Assembly (NCBI GenBank): GCA_031292515.1
Contig: JARLGZ010000069.1
Coordinates: forward strand, 103,703-167,702
Direction: 5' to 3'
Length of the DNA: 64,000 nucleotides
DNA from: Puia sp.
Lineage (GTDB): Bacteria; Bacteroidota; Bacteroidia; Chitinophagales; Chitinophagaceae
The notes under the pieces were generated by a model. The model was given only the letters and a program-made list of their open reading frames with translations, did not search any database and was not told the DNA's origin. Below, in pieces: positions 7,884 to 16,700 of this stretch (position 1 is its first letter; each line of letters starts with the position of its first letter). The position numbers were made by a program, and so were the translations under genes.

Positions 7884-7904
7884 AACTTATTGAATTAATA
7901 AGTT
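7884..7904. promoter_or_regulatory. third inverted repeat in the same region
   Basis: AACTTATT-GAATT-AATAAGTT, perfect 8-bp arms. Different in sequence from the two repeats nearer the gene. It may be an operator for a divergent transcript or chance in an A/T-rich region. Confidence 0.3.
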
Positions 7905-8074
7905 GATTTACAGTCAATTTGAAAAGAATGTCAAATTATTCTGTTTAAAACTTTTGTAGTGATTAGCATAAGCCCAGTTTGTAAAAAACCTTCCTTATAC
8001 CTCAACGAACTGATATTCTACTTCAAGACCGAGTTCTGAAAGGAAATATATGGGAGTCTGTAACCCATGACTGG

Positions 8075-8473
8075 ATGATAGAGATCATCGACTTGCTGGA
8101 CTTCCCCCTCCAGCAGTACATCCAGACCTTCTACCACACTACCTGTCCTCACGTCGGCAGTCGATCCTACCGTATACCAGGACCACACATACATGCGCCT
8201 CTAAAACTCGACAATGTTTCAGGAGGACATCGTGGCCAAAGGTCTCCTACCCACCGTCACAGCCAACTGGGACAAGCTAAAGGAAGTCAGAAAGTGTTCC
8301 GACTGCCCCTTCCGACACCACAAGAAAGGCCGGATCACATTACAGGCCTTTCTTATAAGAGCCACATCTCTCCTCCTCCTCTCACCCAGAACACACATTT
8401 AGCTATCTTAGCTCCTTCCGATAGCAATCGATTCTGTTTTGGATGTCAATTTATGCGAAGTTTTGAAGAATAA
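8075..8473 (+). other. 800-bp stretch with a possible gene relic
   Basis: Between 7793 and 8595 no convincing intact gene is seen. The frame 8075-8473 starts plausibly (MIEIIDLLDFPLQQYIQTF) but then becomes rich in His, Pro and Ser. A second + frame (8214-8402) shows a Cys-x2-Cys-like stretch (RKCSDCPFRHH). This looks like the remains of a gene broken by a frameshift, or chance. No function is proposed. Confidence 0.2.
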
Positions 8474-8595
8474 AGAACCCCAAAAAAACCGAAAAAAAAG
8501 AAATAGACGGCTGCGAAGCGCTTCGCAAATCTTCGTGACTGACTCTTTAAAAAAGCAGGAAATATCAGGGCAAAATGTTAACGGTATTTTCGCAA

Positions 8596-9117
8596 TCAAA
8601 GTTTAACGGGTACTACATGCTTTATTTGACCTTGAAAGACGACCACAGCCTCTGTTGCACCTGAAGTGGGGTTTTGATCCGAATAAAAATTGGGATATTT
8701 GATTAGATCGACGCATATTGTCTCAGTCGGTGGGGCGGGGTTAGTGGGGGAATGCCAATAATACAGCTGCTGAAAACGTCCGAAGAAACTGCGATCGTCA
8801 GTGAAGATGAATTTGACTAGCTGACCTGAATATTTATTGAATATCTCCTTTAGAGGGGTTCCTGACAGATCTTTCAAGCTTTCTTTATTGACCGGGACGT
8901 TAAACAATTCGCAATACTCCTTCCACCTGTTTGACAAGGCCGTTCGGTCTTTGTCTGAAAAATCTTCATTTTCTACGAAGAGGTGAAGGACGCACGACTC
9001 TTGCCCGTCGTAGGTCTCAACGCTCATTTGCTTGCGAAAAAGTGAATAAAGCTCTTGATCTGAATCTGCGAGCCATCCGAGAAAAAGATCGGTTCCTGTT
9101 AACGTTAATGTTTGCAT
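8596..9117 (-). CDS. hypothetical protein beside the Gabija-like genes
   Basis: 173 residues, soluble, mixed alpha/beta, with no cysteine cluster, P-loop or membrane segment. Residues about 40-75 are acidic (VENEDFSDKDRTAL) and a central region FIFTDDRSFFGRFQQL precedes a Pro-rich turn (TNPAPPTE). I do not recognise the family. It is divergent from the OLD nuclease gene across about 240 bp and so could be a regulator or accessory of that pair. Codon use looks like that of a real gene and the frame is well filled. Confidence 0.6.
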   Translation of the reverse strand: MQTLTLTGTDLFLGWLADSDQELYSLFRKQMSVETYDGQESCVLHLFVENEDFSDKDRTALSNRWKEYCELFNVPVNKESLKDLSGTPLKEIFNKYSGQLVKFIFTDDRSFFGRFQQLYYWHSPTNPAPPTETICVDLIKYPNFYSDQNPTSGATEAVVVFQGQIKHVVPVKL

Positions 9118-9356
9118 ATAGACAAATATACTAATAAATTTAGCTATTTCATTGAGTTGGAGGGCGTTTTGCTCGTCAAAAGGTCGGTGGGACGAACGGG
9201 TGGCATATTTCCTAAGTTGGACGCATAGGGAAAGACAAAGAGCGCTATCACATACATGCTAGGCTTCAAAGGCGGCCTGCGAGAATTACTCCCGAAATGC
9301 GCGGCCGGAAAGCTGACTTTCTGATTTTGGCTATATTTACAGAAATAACCCCTCCT

Positions 9357-11258
9357 ATGTTTCTATCGCAGTTGCAGCTTTGGAATTTTCGAAAGTTTGG
9401 AAATGCCGGGGCTTTTGATCTTACGAACCCTCACCTTATAGTCCTGTTTAACCAAGGACTGACCTTGCTGATCGGCGAGAACGATTCGGGTAAGACAGCC
9501 ATTATTGACGCTATAAAGCTGGTCCTTAAAACCCATAGTGTTGACTGGATAAAAATTGAACATGAAGACTTCTTTAGCAATGCCACCCAGCTACGGATTG
9601 AGTGCTATTTTGAAGGCCTCACCGATGAGGAAGCCAAAAATTTCACCGAATTCTTGGGATGGGACGCGGTAAAGAATGCCCCATTTTTAAAAGTCTTTTT
9701 GGATGTCTCGCGGTCTGCAGAACGGATTTTTCCGGCTGACGTGAAGGCTGGGGCAGATGATGAAGGGCATATACTCAGTGCAGAGGTGCGAGATAAAATA
9801 AAGACCATTTATTTAAGACCCTTGCGCGATGCGGAAAATGAACTTTCTTCCAGAAGGAATTCCCGCCTCTCCCAGATCTTGCACAGTCACGAGGCATTTA
9901 AGGATAAACAAGGCCATAGGCTGGTAACCCTGTCGCAAGAATTAAACAAAGAGGTAGCTGCCTATTTCAAAGGCCAGAAAGCCGATGGTACCGCCCTTGC
10001 CGCCGCCGATCAAGGAGGAATGGAACTCAAGACGGTGATGGATACTTATCTTGAGCAGTTCTCCGGCAAAAAGACGCATTTTACGATGACGAGTCAGGAT
10101 CTAAAAAATATTCTGGAATCCTTGTCGTTGCTTTTTGATGGGGCTGTCAACCTGGGGCTTGGCAGCCATAATCTACTCTGTATTGCAGCCGAGTTATTGC
10201 ACCTGGAAAAAGTCGGCTGGGACGGGCTTCGCCTGGGTCTAGTTGAGGAAATTGAGGCGCATCTGCACCCACAAATCCAGATGCAGGTCATTGAGGCGCT
10301 GCAAAAGGATGCGGCGGCCAAAAAAGTACAACTGATTTTTACCACCCATAGCCCTAACATCGGCTCCAAAATAAATCTGGAAAATCTCATTATTTGTCAA
10401 GGCGGTGCTGTCTTTCCCATGGGCAAAGCCGCTACAATGTTGGACGCTACTGACTATACGTTCTTACAGCGGTTTTTAGATACCACGAAAGCAAATTTGT
10501 TTTTTGCCCGGGGAGTCGTCTTGGTAGAGGGATGGGCTGAGGAGTTATTGCTGCCGGAGCTGGCAAGAAAAATCGACATAAATCTTACACAAAAGGGAGT
10601 ATCGGTCATAAATATTGCTAGCACCGCCTTTCTGAGATATGCCAATATTTTCAAGCGAAGGGGGTCGAGGCAAATGGCCTGCAAAGTGGCTTTGATCACC
10701 GATGTAGATGTGAAGCCTGTTGAGGCGGGGGGAAATGTGACCGAGCCGGATCCTGCCAACCCGGGTGCCGACATAACCAGGCCTATTACCGCTGCGGATG
10801 TAACAGCCAAAATAGCAGCTAAAAGGCTTGCGGTCGCTACAAAATACAATGGTCAGGTCGTTCAAACTTACGTCAGTGCGCTATGGACCTTGGAATACTG
10901 TTTGGCTATGTCACTCAAATTAAGAAAGCTTTTTTACAAATCTGTATTAGAAGCGCTGCTGGAGCAAAAGCAGGACGATGGTGTACAGAATCTCACAGCT
11001 TATCAGAATGCGATCACGAACATTGATAGCCATTTTAATAACTGGACGGACCCTGTGGAGCATATTGCTTATGCCATCATGGTCCAAATATTGGAGGGCA
11101 CTAATAATGTGGGGGTGGCGCAGGATAAAATATCAAAATCAATCATCGCCCAGCGCTTTGCCAGTAATCTAAGTTCGGACACTGCCATTACGGATTTGAC
11201 TACCGAAACAAGTTTAACTTACCTTTTTGATGCCATTCGTTATGCAGCCAGTAACTGA
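9357..11258 (+). CDS. OLD-family ATPase-TOPRIM nuclease, GajA-like
   Basis: 633 residues from the ATG at 9357; the frame opens at 9297 but the first 20 codons are not family-like and FLSQLQLWNFRKFG is the usual ABC-ATPase start. Walker A GENDSGKT is at 40-47, the signature-like NLGLGSHN at 265-272, Walker B with Glu (LVEEIEAHLHP) near 295-305, and the H-loop FTTHSP at 328-333. The TOPRIM part shows E391 (VLVEGWAEE) and D449-x-D451 (ITDVDVKP). This is the architecture of class 2 OLD proteins, which pair with UvrD helicases; in Gabija (GajAB) the nuclease cuts DNA when nucleotide pools fall during infection. It overlaps the helicase gene. Confidence 0.8.
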   Translation: MFLSQLQLWNFRKFGNAGAFDLTNPHLIVLFNQGLTLLIGENDSGKTAIIDAIKLVLKTHSVDWIKIEHEDFFSNATQLRIECYFEGLTDEEAKNFTEFLGWDAVKNAPFLKVFLDVSRSAERIFPADVKAGADDEGHILSAEVRDKIKTIYLRPLRDAENELSSRRNSRLSQILHSHEAFKDKQGHRLVTLSQELNKEVAAYFKGQKADGTALAAADQGGMELKTVMDTYLEQFSGKKTHFTMTSQDLKNILESLSLLFDGAVNLGLGSHNLLCIAAELLHLEKVGWDGLRLGLVEEIEAHLHPQIQMQVIEALQKDAAAKKVQLIFTTHSPNIGSKINLENLIICQGGAVFPMGKAATMLDATDYTFLQRFLDTTKANLFFARGVVLVEGWAEELLLPELARKIDINLTQKGVSVINIASTAFLRYANIFKRRGSRQMACKVALITDVDVKPVEAGGNVTEPDPANPGADITRPITAADVTAKIAAKRLAVATKYNGQVVQTYVSALWTLEYCLAMSLKLRKLFYKSVLEALLEQKQDDGVQNLTAYQNAITNIDSHFNNWTDPVEHIAYAIMVQILEGTNNVGVAQDKISKSIIAQRFASNLSSDTAITDLTTETSLTYLFDAIRYAASN

Positions 11259-13221
11259 TGCCGAAATTCAGTATGCGGAAAACATCCTTTTCGGTCGTAC
11301 CGGTGTCTTTGACCCAGAGCGAACGACGTTTATTAAGGAGCTACAAACCTGCGATCTCCAGGCGGTGCCTGGTAGCGGAAAAACAACCGTGCTGTTGGCA
11401 AAGCTGTTGATCCTAGAAAAAAGGCTCCCCTTTCCAGATCACCGGGCGGTGTTAGTCATCTCTCACACCAATGCAGCCATCGATGAAATAAAAGAGCGCA
11501 TTGGCCCATATTGCCCAAAGCTGTTTTCTGCTCCCCACTTCATCGGGACAATTCAGGCCTTTGTCGATAAGTTTCTGGCTATACCGTACTACGTTCATGT
11601 GTATAAAAGAAAGCCGGCCAGGATCGACGACGAAATATTTACGGAGCGGGCCGCAAAATTTCCACTCTCCGTCTTGCAGGGTTTTACCCGTCCCATCCAG
11701 AATAATGCTATAAGGTATTTGCGCGCCAATGGGGAAGGGCTGGCGTTTCGCCTCTCTCCGAATGCGGCTGGAGACATCCTGACAAGGGGATATAAGGGTA
11801 ATGTTGTGGCGCCCAGAAAACCGGGAAATGGCGCCGATTGGACAGCGCAGGAAAAACAGGATATATATAACTGGATTGTCGCCTTTAGAAGGCGGTTGCT
11901 CTCTGATGGATACCTGAGTTTTGATGATGCCTATTTAATGGCTGAAAAATATTTAGCTCAGTTTCCGAGGATCATCCCAATCTTACAGCAGCGTTTTGCA
12001 CTGGTGTTTGTCGATGAAATGCAGGATATGAATCCTGACCAGTATCAACTACTGGAGAACCTATTCGGGGCGGCCGCCCACTGCCGTTTTCAAAGAATCG
12101 GAGACAATAACCAGTCAATATTTGATGACGGTGGTGCCTCTGTCTGGGTAAACAGACCAATGGTCCTTCCTATCACAGGCAGTCATCGGCTCTCTCCAGC
12201 CATTGCAGCGGTCGTGGAGCGCCTGGCCCTTGTTCCCATCGCAGTTCACGGACATGGGGTAAATCTTGACGGCAGTCCTATAAATATTAAGCCGCGTATT
12301 TTTAGGTATCAGGACGGTAATGCCCACGAGGTAATTGCAGCTTTTGCTGGCTATATTCAGCAATTGGAGCAATCCGGTCATCTTCCGGCTGGTGGCCCTG
12401 ATGGATATCATGCGGTTTGTTGGGTAGCACAGCCGGATTCCCCAAAAACGAGATTGCCCACCTATTATCCGACCTATAATAAGGCAGGCACAACACCGTC
12501 GGTCAACCATGGGAACCTGGAGGATTACCTGTCGATATTTCCAGATGGTCGCTCGATGCGGGCCGTAAATATAAATGTACTTAATGGTCTGCTCAAGGTG
12601 CTACGATTGGAAGGGGTTCATGATAGCTCCGGCCGATATTTTACAAAAACCTCTTTGCTGGAACATATAAAAGGTACCCAAGGGACCCAATATGATACAC
12701 TGCGGCGAACCCTTTTTACCATATGCCGATCTGTGATGGCCGGGGACACTGCGGGCGCATTGGCAACGCTAAGAGCATATATCCCCCAACTACTTACCTT
12801 ATTTCATAAGCCGGTTGCGGCTAGTGCCACTTTTATTAATGGCACAGCCCCTGCTCCTGCGGCCGCCGTCCCACCACCAGCGCCGGCAAGTAACGTCTTT
12901 ACATCTGGCGCTATCAAAGTACAAGTAGGCACTGTCCATTCCGTCAAAGGACAAACGCATACAGCAACCTTATACCTGGAGAGTTGCTATCAACGAACCG
13001 TGCAGGGTTCGGGAAACCATGAGTCAGAGCGGCTGGCGGGCTTTTTGCTCGGCCAGCCAAGACCGGCCCAGATCCATGCTTATACGCAGCAATCGCTACG
13101 GATGGCCTACGTGGGTTTTTCCCGTCCTACCCATTTGCTATGTTTTGCAGTTCACCAGGACCGTTTTGCTGCACGTTTGGCAGGGCTGGACCTAAATTGC
13201 TGGGATGTGGTCGACGTTTAA
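11230..13221 (+). CDS. UvrD/PcrA-like helicase, GajB-like
   Basis: About 663 residues (a later ATG at 11242 is equally possible). SF1A motifs are in order: motif I AVPGSGKTT, Ia VISHTNAAIDEI, II FVDEMQDMNPDQ, III IGDNNQSIF, the GSHRLSP motif, V VGTVHSVKGQTH and VI MAYVGFSRPTHLL. An Ala/Pro-rich linker (APAPAAAVPPPAPAS) separates the motif V/VI core. It is longer than well-known GajB proteins (about 490 residues). The start overlaps the OLD gene by about 29 nt in another frame, which implies coupled translation and a complex. Together they form a Gabija-type defence pair; the family assignment is firm, the activity inferred. Confidence 0.8.
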   Translation: MPFVMQPVTDAEIQYAENILFGRTGVFDPERTTFIKELQTCDLQAVPGSGKTTVLLAKLLILEKRLPFPDHRAVLVISHTNAAIDEIKERIGPYCPKLFSAPHFIGTIQAFVDKFLAIPYYVHVYKRKPARIDDEIFTERAAKFPLSVLQGFTRPIQNNAIRYLRANGEGLAFRLSPNAAGDILTRGYKGNVVAPRKPGNGADWTAQEKQDIYNWIVAFRRRLLSDGYLSFDDAYLMAEKYLAQFPRIIPILQQRFALVFVDEMQDMNPDQYQLLENLFGAAAHCRFQRIGDNNQSIFDDGGASVWVNRPMVLPITGSHRLSPAIAAVVERLALVPIAVHGHGVNLDGSPINIKPRIFRYQDGNAHEVIAAFAGYIQQLEQSGHLPAGGPDGYHAVCWVAQPDSPKTRLPTYYPTYNKAGTTPSVNHGNLEDYLSIFPDGRSMRAVNINVLNGLLKVLRLEGVHDSSGRYFTKTSLLEHIKGTQGTQYDTLRRTLFTICRSVMAGDTAGALATLRAYIPQLLTLFHKPVAASATFINGTAPAPAAAVPPPAPASNVFTSGAIKVQVGTVHSVKGQTHTATLYLESCYQRTVQGSGNHESERLAGFLLGQPRPAQIHAYTQQSLRMAYVGFSRPTHLLCFAVHQDRFAARLAGLDLNCWDVVDV

Positions 13222-13318
13222 GTCCGGAAACGCAGGCTATGGCTAAGATACACTTGTTCATGTCCGTTTGCGCAAATTGGCGACATCAAGGCAGCTCGAT
13301 GGTACCGGTTGCGTAAAA

Positions 13319-13543
13319 TTAATCGGCGTCGAACCAATCAATGACCGTACCGTCACACTTCGGTGCGTTTGGGCAATAAATATATTCCTCTCCTACTTCG
13401 TCTTTAAACACCTTATAGTCTCCTACAGTGATGATACTGCCGCAATGGATACATTTTTTCTTGTCAGTGAGCTTTGGGGCTTCCTCAAAGGGGTAGTTAT
13501 CGTTGAGGTATTGTTGTTTGTCTTCAATTTTTATTTCTTCCAT
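13319..13543 (-). CDS. small zinc-ribbon protein
   Basis: 74 residues with two cysteine knuckles, KKCIHCGSI (about 30-38) and YCPNAPKCDGT (about 56-67), which together would bind one Zn2+. Acidic N- and C-termini. Short stand-alone proteins of this kind occur widely in Bacteroidota, with no known function that I can name. It lies on the minus strand, convergent with the GajB-like gene and about 160 bp downstream of the large NTPase gene, in the same direction as the latter. Confidence 0.75.
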   Translation of the reverse strand: MEEIKIEDKQQYLNDNYPFEEAPKLTDKKKCIHCGSIITVGDYKVFKDEVGEEYIYCPNAPKCDGTVIDWFDAD

Positions 13544-13558
13544 ATTTGAGGTTTAGAT

Positions 13559-13585
13559 AATCAGGGAGTACCACGCCCCCTGATT
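13559..13585 (-). terminator. weak hairpin after the large NTPase gene
   Basis: AATCAGGG / CCCTGATT, 8-bp arms with an 11-nt loop, lies between the NTPase stop (13707) and the zinc-ribbon start. There is no good T tract, so a terminator role is only possible. Confidence 0.25.
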
Positions 13586-13706
13586 TAATACAAGCTAACG
13601 AAATTTTTTATAATAGCGCGCTTACCTCATCGCTCATCAAATCTGAAAAATCCAAGCCGTTCTGAGGTAATGAATTAGTACTCAGCTATACCCCCCCGCG
13701 CCGGCG

Positions 13707-16700
13707 TCAATCCTGCACCTTACGGTGGTAGGAAATCACAAACTCATTGATCCAGTAAGCATCGGTGGATCCCTCGCTGATGAGTTTATCCAATAGCCAC
13801 CGGAATGCTTTCATCAGGGCTGGATCCTGCCGGATTTTTTCCAGGTGAAAGTCGTATAGCCGGTGGACGAGTTGCTCGGCCTTGGTATTTTTATAAAGCG
13901 TAATAGGGCTCGCCTTATCTCTCCCCTGTAGCTGACCGACAAGGATTTCCAGCCCATCGGGCAGTAGTGTCTGATCGCCGATGGAGGCCAACAGGTTAAT
14001 GGCCGACCGGGGAAAGATGGCAGTTCCTTCCGCCAGATATTTCATAAAGAAGCTTTCCATACCTTCTATGGGCGGCCAGTGGCGGTGACCTTCATCCCAT
14101 TTGATATCCAGCAGCAGCAGAGTCCAGTAAGTGACCCTATTTATTTCGGTGCTAATCTTATCTAAGGTTTTCCAGGCCGCCTGGAACTTTTCAGCGACCG
14201 TTTTATTATGGACAGAATCTTTGGTAAGGGCCTGGTCAGCTTCCAAGATGGTCTGTTTAACCGTGTCATAAAAGAATAAATACAGATTATAGTTTTCCGG
14301 GTCTCGTTGCATAGCCTTTACCACGGCATCGGAAACGGCGAGTTTACAGAAAAACTCCATGAGCGCGGCTCCTTCGCCTAGAGCACTTTCAAAAAATATC
14401 CGGGCCAGCTTTATCTGGAGTGGCGCTTCAATTTCATGGAGATTGTCTCGCCTCGTGCCTGCGGGAACTATCAATTTTGCTAAATAGGTGGCAATGGCCC
14501 TGCCTATAAACAGGCGCGTGTCTGGCGGTGGATCCTGATCCGGTATTAGGTTGATGGCGCGCACCAGTCCCCATGGGTGATACTCCTTAAACTCAATGGC
14601 TTTTAAGTCTACACAGAGCTCGCCTGCACGAACCTTTTTAAAAAGGTCTTCCAGAAGCCTACTCACCGCCTGTACATAGTCTTCGTCAGTGTCAAAACCC
14701 CGGCGATCAGGAAAACCGCCGTCTTTGCGCCCAAGGGCCAGGGCGCCATACCACATCTCAGTGGCAAGTTGGGGATAGTTGGGCCAAAAATGCTGGTGGA
14801 GCGCTCCAATAAATTTTTTATAGTCAGTGCCGTTATACTCATCATAGGCCACCTGGGCAAAAAATATCGTTTCTTCTATGGCACTTCTTTGTTCTGGGGT
14901 AAGATCTAAAGCAGGCATTGAAAGCATGCTTGCATAGGTTTCCATTACCGCTGACCCGTCCCACATAGCGTTCATTAAGCCTATCCGGTTGTGAGTCAGA
15001 CCGGCCAATACAAAATCGGTTGCCAGCGACTCCATTCTGTCAATACACCACGCGCGTTGCTCACTATTTAATTGGGACCAAAAATCCCGGACCCCGGTTG
15101 CAGCCAATAGACCTGGTGCATGCCTCAGGACTGTAAACTCTGTTATGTCTTTATACTGGTCATAAATTTTTACCCAGTCTTCAAAAGACGTTCCAGCTTT
15201 TGCTTCATAGGCCTGCTTTAACTGGTTTACCTGGGCGGATTGCTCCTCATGTTTGGCCTGTTCCACCTTTTGCTCGTCCATCATTTCTTGCACTTCTGGG
15301 CTATAATCTGTATGGACTTCAATGGCAGGTTTTCCTTCGTGCTCAACTTCTTTACCCAGCGTCAGGCGGCGGCCGTCAATTTCTTCCAGCGTTTTTTTCC
15401 ACTGCAGATCAGCGGGGGCCGCGGCAGCCATGGCCCGGTCTATCAGGGCTGCAATTTCTTTATTGTAGGTCCCTACTGTTATCCAATAATGCGTTACAAA
15501 CCCGCGCAGGCCTGCAAAAAACTTTTTGCGGTGTGGCAGGTGGTGGGAGGCGATGCGTTCTTTTACGTCCAGGGATCCATCCTGGATGATAAAGAGGTTG
15601 CCCAAGTCTTGCGTGTACCGTGAAATATCCCAACTATAAAAGGATGGTTGATCAAGCAGCGGAAGCACCCAGGGGCCTGCCAAATGTGGGTAGGCCATCA
15701 CGGCGCTACTGGCTACCGCGGTGGTAGCCACCGTTTTACTTTTGGTGAGGAGGACTTCTAGCACATGCTGGAATGTTTCCTCGTCACCAGCTCCTCCTAA
15801 GTCCAGCAGGTATTTTTCTAGGGCCATCAGCACCGACATCAACAGCGGATTGCCAAAGCCTGCTTGGCCACGGTAAAGATTCCAGAGCGAAAAGCTACCC
15901 GCCTGCATGGTAGTGGTCCCATCCGGCAGGGTGAGGGGAATGTCTTCTACCGATTCCACTTCTTTACCGTGCATCCGGAAATGACTGGTCGCGTGGTCCA
16001 TCAGGTTGATAACAAAATTCAGCGCCAGGTCAGTATTGTATTGAAGCAGCCAGTATATTGGGGTTGATAGCGCACTTTCTGTTCCTTCGATGTGACGGTG
16101 AGAAGAAAGGCCAAACCGGAAGGTGCGGTCCATGTCCGAGCGCTCATGCATCTGGGCAAGTTGTTCCTCGAAGCCTTCAAGTGCCGGCCGCGGCTTTCTG
16201 TACCATTGGTCCTGGGCAAGGGCTATGACCAGGTCGGGCAAGTGTCGGGCCAGTTGGGAGGTGCCAGGTCCTTTTAAGGCCAGATCGGGTAAAACCTTGC
16301 CATATCGAATGAGCCGATCATTGTTTTCGTCGGTGAAGTCCAGTGCAGCCAGGGCCGGCCCCCGGTCAAATTCTGCACGCAGCTCCGTGGGTATACCACC
16401 TGCAAAGGCAAAGAGCAGATAAATAAAATCCTTGAGTTCATCATCACGGCGGCTCAGTCTTCCGGGGGCCGCCAAAAAAAGGCCGAGGAAAAATTGCGTG
16501 AGTAAACCGGCATGCCGGGTCCCGACAGCTAGGGTTTCACTGGTAAAAGCCGCCAGTTTATATTCCTGTAGAGTTGCAAGTAGGGTTGGATGATGCTTAA
16601 CGGGGATGGAAGCGCGATCTTCAAAAAGTATTTTAAAGATCGCTGCCCATCCATTACCAACGGGTATGAACACTTTTTGATTCTGGTAGGTGCCGCTTAC

